From the NCBI GenBank assembly GCA_038502055.1, contig JAXRKN010000030.1, forward strand, positions 434,001-498,000: 64,000 bases of DNA, written 5' to 3'. The number at the start of each line of letters is the position of its first letter. Within the stretch, counting starts at the first letter, position 1. Source of the stretch: Tanytarsus gracilentus (lineage: Eukaryota > Arthropoda > Insecta > Diptera > Chironomidae). Shown here piece by piece: positions 1 through 11,774 of the stretch. A model generated the notes under the pieces. It had not been told where the DNA came from and did not search any database. It saw only the letters and a list, made by a program, of their open reading frames with translations. Position numbers and translations under genes: made by a program.

Positions 1-704
1 TTAAAATTCACAAGCGGTGGCATGAAACTAAAAGAAAATTAAACTTTAAATTATTTTTAATTACTTTTAAAACTCACCCAGCTAAAAATGACTGCGCACT
101 CATGATCACTCGATCAGCCCAACTTGACTTCACTGAAATTGTCTTTCTGGACCAAAATCCATTTTGAGGAATTAGTCTCAAGTATCGATGCCTTAAGTTT
201 ACACCTAAATTGTAAGCTTGAACACTTCCAGCTTTCGTCAGCGCACCCATGTCAATGTTCTCGATGTCATTTTGATTGAAATCTTTCTTAAACGTTCTTT
301 CGGGATATTTGGCACCGTGACGGAAAATTATCTAAAATAAAAAAAGAGTTAATTTATGGTAATTAAATATAAAATTTTATGGCGGCGCTTTTGATAAGAA
401 GTGCAATGACCTCAAAAAATTATGATGAATGTTTTTTTAAATTTTCTGTTTTATTTAAAAAAAATTTCTTACTTTATTACACTTTAAAATTTATTAAAAC
501 CAATTTAAAACTTAATTGCACAATTTTCATTTTATTTTTATAATTTTACCACCAAAAATAATTTTTTCATCTCACATTAACTTGTCGAATGGTTTTCATG
601 TCTTCATCGGTGTTGTCGCCAAATGCCATGTAAGCTAGAAGCACTGCAGCAATTGACAATCCTAAGGCACTCACAGAGAACACCATGATTCGTCTGCTGT
701 CCAT
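1..704 (-). CDS. Histidine acid phosphatase, membrane-anchored, 5' part (gene continues past the left edge)
   Basis: Three exons are visible: 576-704, 78-331 and 1-27 (cut by the window). Exon 1 encodes 43 residues with a single hydrophobic segment (about residues 6-26), a signal peptide or type II anchor, and ends in RQVN. Exon 2 opens with IIFRHGAKYPE, the RHGxxxP phosphohistidine motif of histidine acid phosphatases (branch 2), and exon 3 continues with the family-typical AG-(F)MPPL stretch. Introns follow GT-AG and join in phase 0 and phase 2. Known members hydrolyse phosphate monoesters in lysosomes or secretions; the catalytic His is the one in RHG. The second catalytic motif (HD) would lie off the window. 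It diverges from the MIF4G-like gene at 1166, sharing a promoter region of about 460 bp. Confidence 0.88.
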
Positions 705-1165
705 GACAAAATAAAAATTTGTTTCTATTTTTAGGAGAAAAACAGCTGATCAAAGAGTGAGAGAAAAGTGGGGTTGTCGGTGAAGAAGAGTGAGAGAATA
801 AAATTTGTCGGTAAAGAAGAATTTTTTAAAATCGTCAAAATATTTTTTCGCAAAAAGTTTAATTTTCAAAAAAATAAATTTTAAGTAAAAAATTTTTTTT
901 TTCGAATTTAATATTTTTGTTGAAAAATTGATTTTTGAGATTTTAATCTAAAAAAATAAAATTAAAAAACTCTCGAATAAGCTTTTAATTTTTAATTAGG
1001 TATTTTACTTAAATTATTTTTAGAAATATCCGAAATTTTAATTTTTTTTGAATTTTATTCACATTCACATTTTCCCCCTTTAAAATTTGTTTGTTCGATC
1101 GCAGTCGTGAGTTTCTCTTCGCAACGAACACATCGACATAAAATTTTATCTCCATAAAAAAAATT
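705..1165. promoter_or_regulatory. Intergenic region between two divergent genes
   Basis: AT-rich stretch separating the start codons of the acid phosphatase (-) and the multi-MIF4G gene (+). It must hold both promoters and both 5' UTRs. No sharp TATA box is visible; the less AT-rich segment around 1097-1140 is a plausible 5' UTR of the + gene. No coding potential was seen. Confidence 0.4.
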
Positions 1166-4100
1166 ATGGAAAGACTTTTTCTCGACACAAATAAAAATAT
1201 AATTCGACTCTCACAGAATGAGTTTGAGGACGCAAAAGAGATCGGCGACTGGATTCAATATTGTTACGCAAATCGCGATGAAATTCAAGCTGGTGGCGGT
1301 GCCGTCGAGCAGATGACTAAGCGAGCGTCTTGCATCATCAAAGACCGTGACACAATCAAAGTTTTAGCGAAAACAATTTTCGATGGCGTAATCGAAGATC
1401 CAAAATTAGCGAAATATCACGCTTCGATGGCAGCGAACATGATTGAAAACACAAAAGTATCACCGAAACTTCCAAATCCTAATCAAATCATGAAAGATCA
1501 ACTTTTAGACTCAATCAGGAGCGTCGAAAGATTCGTCAAAATTAATTTAAACAAGCAAAAAACCAAAATCATCTCACAAGTCATCGGAATTGTGTCTTTA
1601 ATCGCTCACTTGTACAATAAAAGTTTAGTTGATGGTGAAATCATTTTCAATTGGATTGTGAATGTGTTGGTGAGCAGCGATAATAAATTCGTTCGTAATA
1701 CAATGCTCGCAATTATCAGTGATAAGATAAGAAACTTAGTGGAGAATGAGAAAGCAGACAGCGTCACTCTAGCCGTTGACAAAATTATAAAAGAAGAATT
1801 GCGAGAAGTTGATGAGGAAAATGTTGATGATAAGAAAGAAGAAATTGAGGTTGAGGAAGAAAGCATGCAGCTGATCGATGAAAGCAATGGGTGAGGTTTA
1901 GCTGAATTTTCAAATTTTTGGTGTCGACAAATAATCCACAAATTATTTTTTGGGTTTAAAATTTATTTCACCGTATTAAGTTCAAAAATTAATTTAACAA
2001 CCCGAAAATTTGTCCATAAAATATTTCCAACCTTAAATATATTTTTTCCATTTTAGTCCATCAATCGATTACATCGAATGGTTTCAGCAAACAATTGGAT
2101 CTGAAAATCCAAACTTGAGCATTTTGAATTACCAAAACTTCACAAATCAAGAGAAACTTAACTTCGCGATGGCTTTCATTCGATTTTTTATTCAAAACCA
2201 ACACCTCATTCCAAAACTCGCATTGTTTTGTGAAAATTTTTTAAGAACTAAAGATAAACAATTTCTCAGCGATCTTTACGTTGCCCACAGTGAAATTATT
2301 AAAGAAGAGAAGTCAATTTCGTTCATTATAGCAATGGATAAATTAGCAACCGAGTTGTGTTTTAATGATCTTGAGATGAGTGACAAATTTTTGAGATTTT
2401 CACTTTATCATCAAACTACAAACGAAAATGCGGCAAAAATTGAAATGGAAGTTGGATTTTTATTAAAAGTCAAGAGACTTGGAGAAAAAGTAAAGAAAGT
2501 CGATAAAAAACTCTATGAAGAATGTCTAAATTACATAAAAGGTTTATATGACAAAACAATTTCAAAGTTCAAGGATGATGATTGTGATTTATTTAACCTT
2601 AAAGATGTTCCAAAGATTAAAATTAATCCCAGCTTTGAGCGCATGATCGTGCAAATCAACAACAGCCAAACTATAGACATAAATTTTATTCTAAAAAATC
2701 CAGCGCTGCACGCAAAATATTTATTTTTAAATGCTTGCGACAACACTGAAAAACACACAAACTTCGCTAAAGCAATTCAAAAACTCGGTCGACATCTTCA
2801 TCACAAAATCACCAAACAAATGATTGTTGCACTTTGTGAAGAAAATTTCGATAACCAAAATGTCATTCCAAATGAAAGCGAAATCCCAGGAATTACTAAC
2901 CTTCTTAAATTCATCGCTGAGCTCTTCAATCTTGACGTCATTGAGTCTAAAACAGTCATCAACATTTTATCGACACTTTCTGAAAACAATTCAGTTTATA
3001 GCATTTACGCTTTTGCGATGATAACAAGAGAAAAAGTTGAAAAGAATGAGGAACCAGAATTTGCCATTTTTAAGGAATTTTTACTGGATGTGACGAAGCA
3101 AAGAATTGAAGATATCAAAGAAATTAAGGGGTATAATAAATTTTTCAAGGGGTGGAAACTATGAGTAAAAAAATAAACAAGTTTTCACCCCATGATTTTA
3201 TAATTTAATTAAATTAATTATTTTTATTTTTAAGGAAACCTCATTGCGACATCAAACCCGATCAAAAGTTTGTTCTCTTTCTTCAACAAATTATTGAAGC
3301 AACTTCGGGTGTTGAAAATTTTGACACTTCAATCATTAAAAATCCAGAATCGCTCGCTCATGTCGCCAAAGTTCTCATCTGCAGGACAATTCGAAGTCAA
3401 AAGTTAATGGAGAATTTTTCAAATATTTTTAAAACAATTCAAAGACACAGCAAAGACTTTGAGGATGCTTTCTGCTATACTGTCATGCTTAGAACTTCAG
3501 AATTAATTAAAATTGTTAGAAAGCAGAAAAATCTAAGGATTAAAAATAGTTGGCGGCATGTTGAAAATACTGGAAAATTGATTGCGATTCTCTACAATGA
3601 GAATCTAGTTGATTTTCTTCCTCGAATGTTTTTTAAACTTTTAATGGAAATCAAGCAAGAATGTAAGGGTGAAGAGGCTGTCGATCATGAAGGTTTTCAT
3701 GTCATGCTCAAACTTTTTATGGAGGTCAAAGAAAAATTCAAAAATGAACAGTTTGAAATTTTTCTTCAACTCATGGACATCGTTTACGAGATTAAAGAAA
3801 GTCAAAAGCATTCAAAAAATTTAAACGAGCTTTTAAAATTTAAAAATGAAATTTTGAATAATTTTAAAGCTGAAAATCCACTCGATCTTGACGGAGGTTC
3901 TGTAAATCCAAGCATGAGGCTCGTGATTTTCTTAATGACCAACTTAAAGACTTATGATCACATTCAGTATTCAGTCGACGTCATCGATGCAAAAGAAGCC
4001 GCTTCATGTTATTACTTTCATGCTGTCAAACATTTTTTCGACACCAAAGAATTTATCGAGTTTTTAATAACTTGGTCGAAAATTGATACAAAAACGAAAG

Positions 4101-7100
4101 AAAGATCGCGATTTCTCCCTGAGATTGTCAATTTATGCATGAGAAATTTCATCGAGCAACACGTGCAGAAAAAAGAGAATTTAAATCCTGTGAGAGTGAT
4201 TGCGACTTCAAAATTCACAGCACAGCTTTTTTTGGGTAAAATTATCCAGGAAAAAATTTACATGAAATTCATCGAGATGGCGGCTGAAAATTTTTCAGAA
4301 AATTTAAATGAATTAAACTTCAGGTGAGAAAATATATTTTTAAAATTGACAGACAAAATTTTTAATAATTTGTAACGTTTTTAAAAAATTTAAATTTATA
4401 TTAACGTATTAAAATTTAATTTTTTAAAAAGCGTTAAAAATTTATAAAAAATATATATTTAAACATTTTAAAAATTTAAACAATTAAACTTAAAATTTTA
4501 AAATTTTTCGCGTTTTCTCTTTTTAGTATATTAATTAATTAATGACATTTTAAAATATATTTTTAGATGCTTCGACGCCATTTTGAAAGCAGCTGAAATA
4601 AAACGACTCAAAAATTGTGAAAAATATTTCAAACTTCGTGAAATAATTTTTTCAAGAGAAAGAAAAATTTATCGAAGTGAAATTGATGATAAAAACTTTG
4701 TGGAAGTGAACATGCCTGGAAATCACCCTCAAAATAGTCCAAAATATTCTCTAGAAGTTGTTTTTGATGATATTTTAGGTCGAGCAAAAGTTCACAATTT
4801 CTTTTCACTCCAACCTCACTTTAAAAAATGTGAAGAACTCGCGCGTAGTAATGAAAATTTTAAATCAATTTTTCGAACAAAATTTGACGATTATTTTTTC
4901 ATTTTAACCAAAATTCCACAAGTGAAAAAATTTAACTGGGAAAAATTAGCAAAACTTGGAATTTTTCTTGGATATTTTATCAGTTTTTGTAACCAGACTG
5001 ACCCAAAAGGTGAAAATCTCGAAATTCTATTAAAAACTCTTCATCAACAGAGCGACGAACTTAATTTTGCAAAATTTCTCCTCAGAATAATTGAAAATCA
5101 TGGATTTCCGTCCGGTTCATTTTATGTCTCAATAATCGACCAAATGTTTCTTAAAGCTGACAATTCATCAAATGAATACAAAAATATTGTCAAAGAAATT
5201 CTCAAATCTCACGACAAGTTAACAAATCTCAAAGTTAAAAGTGATCAAGTGAGTCCATCACTAAAGGCATTAATTCACGGCATCATTACTCAAAATGACT
5301 ACTCGGATGTTCTCACAATTAACAATATTAAAGTTAGTGCGGGATTTTATTTTGACAATGCAATTTTATATCCACTTTCACATCTCGAAGGCTTTGTGAG
5401 TCATCTCTCGATAGCGAATGAAATCGCGAGGGGTTTAAAGGGCGGTCAGAGAAAACTCTGCTCTGAATTGTGGAAAATTATTGTTGACATGATAACTTTG
5501 TGTGAGGAACATTTCTTCAAACTTGAATTAAGGCAAGACATTGGCGTGACAAAACTCGCGACTCTCATGTACACTTCTGGATTTTATCCGCCAGATAAAT
5601 TTTTTAATTTTCTGGATAAAATTGTTGAAGGTGTTGCGTCAAGTCCAACTCATGTCACACTATTGAGATATAAATATTCAGCACTTTTGGTCACGCCTGA
5701 AATGCTAACGAGATATCCAAACTATCGAGAATTTAAAAGAGTTCGTAATAGTGAAATTATTCAGAGAAGATTGAAATATAAAACGGATAATTTTAAGACA
5801 GATGAAGATCTCGAAAATGACGGAGAATACATTGAAAGATCTGCGAAAGAACTTTCACATCCGAAATATAATGATTTTTTGGAGGGACTTGCTGAGTTTA
5901 ATGGTTGGTCGGATAAAGCTCAAAAAAGTAGTAAAGAACAAGAAAATCAGGAAAATATTCAAAGTGAACTAAAGAAGAAAAGAAAAAGAAATCGAAATAA
6001 GAAGAAAAATGACAAAGTTGAAGAGTCATTGCTTGAAGCTTCTCAAATAAATTCAAAAACACTAGAACCAAAAAATGATGAAGAAATGTCACAAAGAGAG
6101 TTAGAAAGTCCAGAAACCTTAAACACTTCAGAAAACCAAAACCCACCAAAAGTTCAAGTGTCAAAATATTATCAAAGTTATTTCAAGAAAGAAATTGAAA
6201 AAATTGATAAACTTTTAACATTCAATCAAAATTTATCAACTTCTTTTGAATATTCTAATATTTTGAAGATTTTCATCGCTGAATGTTTTTACTACAATGA
6301 CTCGCAACTTAAAGATAAATTTAAACTTCTGAAGATTCAAAGTGAAAAAGATTTATTTGATTTTACTAAAATTTATCTTGAAGAAGTTTTGGTTGGAAAT
6401 TATCCACTGAAATTTTACGCAAAATTTACTTTAAAACTTGACGCTTTGTGTGAAAATCAAAATTTTTCTCACAATCTTTACATTTTGATGCTCAAACTTT
6501 TGTGGGATTTTCTTGAGGTTGATGGGGAAATTTTGGAATTTTATTTATCTGAAAGAAAATTAAATGATGAAAAAAATCAAACACAAAAACGATTTAAGAA
6601 TCAAAAGTTAAATAACACAAAATCAAAATCAGATTTGACTTTTAGAAATCAATTTAAAAATGATCCAAAAACTCAATTAAAAGATTCACAAATTTTAAAA
6701 CCCAAGCAAAAATTGATGAAAATAAATTCAAATGATAAAAACACATTTGAAAATTTAAATCAAGAGCCACAAAATGAATTTTTAGAAAATCATTTAAAAA
6801 ATCATCCAAAATCACTTTTTGAGTTCTTTGTTGAATTAATTTACGTGAAATTTCCGTGTTGTTACAAAATTTCTCATGATCAAGAAAGTTCTGAGTTTTG
6901 TTTGATTTTTAAACAATTTGTGAAAAAATCTTTAAACTTTCCAAATTTGCTGAAATTTTTGAGTGTAATTCTTGAGAAAGTTTCAAATAAATTAATCGAT
7001 TCTGCTTTTCCACACGAAATTGATGAAATTTTAGAATCTCTTAAATCACAAAAGTCATCGAAATATTTAGTTTGTTCGTGCTTTATTGCAAAAATGACAA

Positions 7101-7750
7101 AACAGCTTGAAATTATAAAATCAAACCTTAAAACTCTCAAATTTTACAGAGATCGCGTTCAAACTTTTCCATCCGATACATTTTTAAAAGTTTTCACAAC
7201 AAAATTGGTTGATTTTGTGATAAATTTTAAACTTGACGATATTCAAAAATTCACGCAATTTTTGATTGACAAAATTTACAAAGAAAAAAGCGAAAAAATC
7301 GTTAAAGTTTGTTTAAAAAAGTTTCAAACTTTGATGTCAACTGAAAATTCATTGCCGAAAATTTTAAAACTTTTTGAATTTTTAATTTCTCTGTACAATA
7401 ATCGAGCCGCAAAATTGAGCGATTTTGATGAAATTTTTAACTTTCTCATTAACGAAAATTTAAAAATTCTCAAGCATTTTTTGGAAATTTTGCATCAAAA
7501 AATAAATTGCGAAACATTAAATTTTTATTTCGAAGCTATTGAGTCAAAAATTTGGCTCTGCAGTGGTAAAGAATTAAAATTGTTCAAAGAAATTCTTGAA
7601 ATAAATAAAAATGATGAAAAATTGGTTAAAATAGAAAATAATTTGAAAACCGTCAAAGTCAAAATTGAATTAACAAATGTTAAAAATGCTCACGAAGTTC
7701 AAGAATTTGTAAACTTTATTTTAAAGCATGAAATTTTGGAAAATGTTTAA
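1166..7750 (+). CDS. Giant protein of repeated MIF4G/HEAT-like modules, about 2030 aa
   Basis: Four exons: 1166-1890, 2057-3151, 3235-4323, 4567-7750. All three introns are phase 2 and the joined frame is open throughout. No standard ortholog is recognised. Each exon carries helical-repeat sequence resembling MIF4G domains (eIF4G, PAIP1, CTIF, CNOT1): exon 1 has IFDGVIEDPKLAKYHASM and a later LIAHLYN, exon 2 has LLKFIAELFNLDVIES, exon 3 has GKLIAILYNENLVDF, exon 4 has KLATLMYTSGFYPP. Exon 1 ends in an acidic stretch (residues about 212-235). Exon 4 has a Lys/Glu-rich low-complexity linker (about 5920-6140) and a second Asn/Lys-rich linker (about 6550-6810), each followed by more helical sequence. 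No signal peptide or membrane helix is seen. A scaffold in RNA or translation control is inferred from fold resemblance only. Exon 2's donor lies within GGGGTGG; a nearby alternative would put a stop in frame. Confidence 0.75.
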
Positions 7751-7793
7751 AAAAAATATTGAGATAAAAATAAAGAATTTTTGCCAATTATAG

Positions 7794-7842
7794 CGCGGCA
7801 ACATCCACGTTTGGGTTTTATTAAAAAAATCTTGAAATTTGA
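7794..7842. repeat. Short interspersed sequence, copy 1
   Basis: A segment reading GCGCGGCAACATCCACG followed by TTTGGGTTTTATT, just after the stop of the multi-MIF4G gene. Related segments occur at 12810-12840 and 51167-51210. It contains an imperfect CCCACGTGTGGG-type palindrome, best seen in the 12.8 kb copy. Confidence 0.35.
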
Positions 7843-7883
7843 GTAAAAAGTAATTTTTATTTTCATAAATTACAGAATAAAAG

Positions 7884-9978
7884 TTATTCTAGCGCTTCTT
7901 TGTGGCGCTTCCACATGTGCGAGGCCAACTTGAGTTTATTTTTAAGATAAAGTGGGCAAATTTCGCATTTAATCCAATTCTTCTTCGACTCCTTGTAAGT
8001 CTCCTGTTTGGTGTGCCGCAATTCGTGCTTTTCGAGTTTTTTCTCACAGTCAGTTGTATAAGTGCATCGGGTACAGTTAATTTTCTTATAAACACCATTC
8101 TCGTGAAGCTTCTGATGACTTTTTAGGCAATTTTTTTGGTTGAATGTTTTTCCACAATATTTGCATGTAAAAATGTGCGGATCTTTATGCCACTCGAGAT
8201 GCTCTTTGAGAATTGATTGTTGTGCAAATTTTTTATCACATATAGAACATTCAAATTTCTTCTCATGTGTCTTGATGTGACCTTTCAGACCCACCTTTGT
8301 CTTAAAAGTTAAACTGCAAGTTGGACACGGAAAATTTCTCTCCTCGACATGAACCGTCTTCATATGATGTTTAAGATTAATTTGCTTCAATGCCTTGTTA
8401 CAAATCTCACAGTGTATGTCATCCTCGTGCAGTCGCATGTGCATTTTAAGGCTCTCTTTCATCTTAAATTTCTTCTCGCAAAAATCACATTTTAATGTCG
8501 CCTCAACTTTGAGATGTTCAACGTGAATGTGATAAATTAGTCCGTGGCGATATTTAAATTTTCTCTCGCACATGTCACATTCCAAATACTCAATTTCCGA
8601 CTCCTCCATGTGATGATTACGAATATGATTGGATCGTGCTTGCTTTGAAGAAAAATACTTTTTGCAGACATGGCACGAGATGCATTGATGCTTTTTATAG
8701 TAGTTGAATGACTTAAACTTATGGCCGCAGGTTTCGCAATGGAATTTAAAGTCGCTGTGAATGTCGAGATGATGGACGAGATCGACTTTTCGGCCAAATG
8801 AGCGATTACATTGATTGCAGGCAAATTTTTTGGACGAGTCATCGCTTGAGGGCTCTTCGAGGATCACTTGAAGTGGAAGATTTGCGAAGTCGATTCGGTT
8901 CATTGACACATTTTTCGGTGGACTTTTAATCATTGAGTTTTCCACAAGCTCCAAATTAGAGTCAAAATTCTCATCAATTCGAAGTTCACGATCTGAATTT
9001 TCATCACTGTCATAATTTCGATTAATTTTAAATTCACTTTCCGACTCATCGGATTTTTCATAAATAAATTTAGGACTCTCCGCTATTAATAGTTCACAAT
9101 CGGAGTCGTCTTGGATGTTCAAGCTTGGCTCCTGCTTAATTGACAAAATCTTATTGCTGTTTAGATGAGTTTCGTGCGCTGATGCATTCGAGGTAGCATT
9201 ACTGGATGAAAATTGATTATTATATGGTGTTGGTTGAATTTTGTCATGATTCTAAAAATCAAAAGTTTTAATATGAATTAAATATTTTTAAAAATTATAA
9301 ACTCACTTCTAGTTCACGATTTTCGTCATCAGTCGAGGACTTAATGACATTTTTTATGATTGAATTCGAAGACATTGATTCAATTAGAATTGGCGGTGCA
9401 GTGTGATTTAATGATGATGTAAGTACTGGTTGGATATTAATTGTCGATGATTTGTAGCTCGATTTGACTTGTGCTGTGCTTTCATTCACAAAGTGATCAT
9501 TGCCATCTTCGACTTTTATGGTCATGTTGTAATTGATTTTTTGAGGATTAAATTGACTCGAGTTCGAGGCTTTGGTGCCCGACTTAAAGTGAACAGGATT
9601 GATTCTGATTAGTTTCGGCAATTGAACTTCCTCGAGGAATTCATCAGCCTTTCTTTTGCTTCCTTGAAGACTTCTCACATCCTCAATTCGCATGAGTTTT
9701 GGCAATTGAAGATTTTCTGATGATGTGAATCGCTCAACATCGGTCTCAAAGAGTTGCTCTCGGTGCACTTCAAACTTGTCGTCCTCAACATCATTAAATT
9801 TCACAGTAACTTCCTCACAGTGAATTGAACTTTCTGGCTGGAGCTGAATTTCATCATCACTGTCGGAAGTCAAGTTCACTGTCTCTGTCTCGATTGCTGA
9901 ACTCTTAAATTTAATTGCCTCGCTCACAGGCCTGTTTTGGATTTGGTAAATTATTTGGAAAGGCTTTTGCGATGTCAT
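7884..9978 (-). CDS. C2H2 zinc-finger protein with about 11 fingers, 679 aa
   Basis: Two coding exons: 9307-9978 (224 aa) and 7884-9251 (455 aa), joined in phase 0 through a GT-AG intron (9252-9306). The first 300 or so residues are acidic and Ser-rich with no recognised domain (no obvious ZAD or BTB). The C-terminal half is a run of about 11 C2H2 fingers, for example CNQCNRSF..HHLDIH, CDFCEKKF..HMRLH, CKYCGKTF..HQKLH. Finger 2 (CETCGHKF..KKHQC) lacks the usual second His and the last two are irregular. The fingers imply a nuclear DNA-binding transcription regulator; target unknown. An acttac donor-like site at about 10049 suggests an additional 5' noncoding exon upstream. The 3' end is convergent with the multi-MIF4G gene, about 130 bp away. 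Confidence 0.88.
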
Positions 9979-10278
9979 TTTTTGACTTATTTTCTAAAAT
10001 TTTGAAATGTTTTGAAATTTGACGTGAATTTGATATTTTTAACAACTTACTTCAACTTCTCGATATCAAATGATTAATTATCTGAATCATGATGGATACT
10101 TAAAGGCTTTTGAAGATGATTTTAAGAAAAATTATAAATGTAAACAAAATTTTATGAAATTCTTTTTCCGCTTCAATATTTTTTTGCGTCTTTAAAAAAA
10201 TTCAAATTTTTCTTTAACGGAAATTTTCAAATTAAAAAAAATCTTTCATTCGTGTTTAAGATTAAGTTTATTAATTAA

Positions 10279-10782
10279 TTAATTTTTAATTACATTAAAT
10301 TCACAAAAGTGCCAAAAAGCATGAGTGCACTTAAAATCGCCCAACAAGAATTTTTCATTTCTCCTCAAAGCTAAACAAAATTCTTCTCCATCGTCCATCG
10401 GAATTTCCTCATTTAGAATTTGTTTTTCGTCACTTCCGTAAGTAAACCATTGACCATGAAAATTTTTCCTTCCACTTATCCAATAGCCTTCGCCGTCAGT
10501 CCAGATTTTCGGTAGTCTCGACACCGCTCGACTGCCATTGACTTGCGATGAAAATTCCTCAAGAACTTGAGAGTCATCAAAAATCAGCAAGTTCATACCA
10601 TGCATTAGGCAATTATTTTCCGATTGATCGTAATTTAAATTAACTCGAATCTCGCAGAATTTCTTACTTAATTCGCCATTTTTATTAAATAAATTTCCAA
10701 TGAACGCGCACTCGCTTAAATTTGGTTTAGCTTCGAGGGATGAAAAAAAAAATGTGGAGATAAGAAAGAGTAAAAATATCAT
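10279..10782 (-). CDS. Secreted C-type-lectin-like protein, 167 aa
   Basis: Single-exon ORF with a clear signal peptide (MIFLLFLISTFFFSSLEA). The mature part is one CTLD: CEIRVNLNYDQSENNC at the start, the G-Y-W-I-S-G core, W-F-T-Y-G, then FCLALRRN and a final HFCEF, with six cysteines placed for the CTLD disulfides. The QPD/EPN and WND calcium- and sugar-binding motifs are not visible, so classical glycan binding is doubtful. It is clearly paralogous to the protein at 13673-14239 (shared CAFI-NLF-K-GEL, AENNC/SENNC, GMNLL, YWI-GR) and lies in the opposite orientation. Family members act in insect haemolymph, saliva or venom; which applies here cannot be read from sequence. Confidence 0.87.
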   Translation of the reverse strand: MIFLLFLISTFFFSSLEAKPNLSECAFIGNLFNKNGELSKKFCEIRVNLNYDQSENNCLMHGMNLLIFDDSQVLEEFSSQVNGSRAVSRLPKIWTDGEGYWISGRKNFHGQWFTYGSDEKQILNEEIPMDDGEEFCLALRRNEKFLLGDFKCTHAFWHFCEFNVIKN

Positions 10783-10954
10783 GATTGTGATGTCGATGAG
10801 GATTTGAGAGAGACTGAGGAAGTTGAGAAATAGACTGAGAAGTATAAAGATTGTTCTCTTAGGCCGGTTGATTGTCTCATTTTAAAAATCGTGAGCTTAA
10901 AAGAGAAAAAATTAATTTTGAGAGATTTAAAAAAATATTTTTAAATTCTAATGA

Positions 10955-11092
10955 ATTTTTAATATTTTTTAGATAGATGACAAAAAGGTATCAACATAGG
11001 ACTAAACCAGGATGGACGCAAACCAACCTAAGAATAGAGTATAAATGCCCCTCAACATCTGGCGTCCCCGCGGGAATCGCCCACCTTAATAA
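10955..11092. repeat. GC-richer patch, possible mobile-element remnant
   Basis: A block containing GGATGGACGCAAACCAACC and GGCGTCCCCGCGGGAATCG stands out from the AT-rich surroundings between the lectin and the small membrane protein gene. It has no coding frame and no tRNA fold I could recognise. A degraded retroelement tail is possible but not demonstrated. Confidence 0.25.
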
Positions 11093-11159
11093 TTTTTCAA
11101 TATTCTGTAAAAATTTTAAAATTTTTTATGACTTACAGTTATTTTAGATCCTTCATTCT

Positions 11160-11754
11160 TCACAACTCTTGGTTCACTGAATCGTAATCTTCATATTCTC
11201 TTTCCTCATTTCTAACTTCCTCTTTCAGCAGCATAAGCATAATTATTATGATGAAAACTTCAATCAACACCAAAACTGCAACAAATTCTATGTTTTTCGA
11301 TTCGTTGTAAATAAAAAGAAATTCGAAAGTCGCTATGAAGGCATCGGTGATTATGAGAAATCGAAGGGGAATTGTGTCGCCCTTAAAAAAAATTCATTAA
11401 ATTCTTTAGTCAAAAAAAAATATTTTTCTCACCCTATAACAACCGTTCAAGTAAAATGCTGCAGACAGGACTAAAGCTATTGTTGCTAACGCCCGATAAA
11501 TCCATCCGACCGTCACTAATATCGCACCAATTTCCTCCGACACTCCAAATGAGCTTTCCGTTCGGTCCGATTGAATCTTAAGGGAAAACAGTGTGAAAAG
11601 TAAATTGCGCCTAATTTTCATGAATAAATAATGAAAAAAAACATTTGAAAGTGAAAGTTGAATCAACAGCTTGAAATTAAATCAAATCTTACACAGCAAA
11701 AATTGACACGAATATTCTCAAAATCCAAACGTAGCATTTTCTCAAATGTCCCAT
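11160..11754 (-). CDS. Small four-helix membrane protein, LAPTM-like, 141 aa
   Basis: Three exons proposed: 11695-11754 (20 aa), 11433-11576 (48 aa), 11160-11381 (73 aa), all phase 0. Hydrophobic segments lie at about residues 8-20, 30-58, 73-95 and 99-121, followed by a charged C-terminal tail rich in Glu. The NGCYRGD-IPL stretch and the spacing resemble the gene at 21691-22602, so both probably belong to one insect family of small tetraspan proteins. The first exon is the weakest part: its donor is GTGTAA, and a GTAAGA two bases later would break the frame. A function in endolysosomal membranes is only a family-level guess. Confidence 0.5.
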
Positions 11755-11774
11755 TTTTTATCTAATAATTTTTA

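Noticed and set aside
1606..1941. 111-aa - strand frame opposite exon 1 of the multi-MIF4G gene
   Set aside because: Ser-rich shadow of a Glu/Asp-rich coding stretch; the + strand frame has splice continuity.
11041..11092. Possible tRNA or tRNA-like element in a GC-richer patch
   Set aside because: No T-loop GGTTCGA-type box or acceptor stem could be folded by eye.
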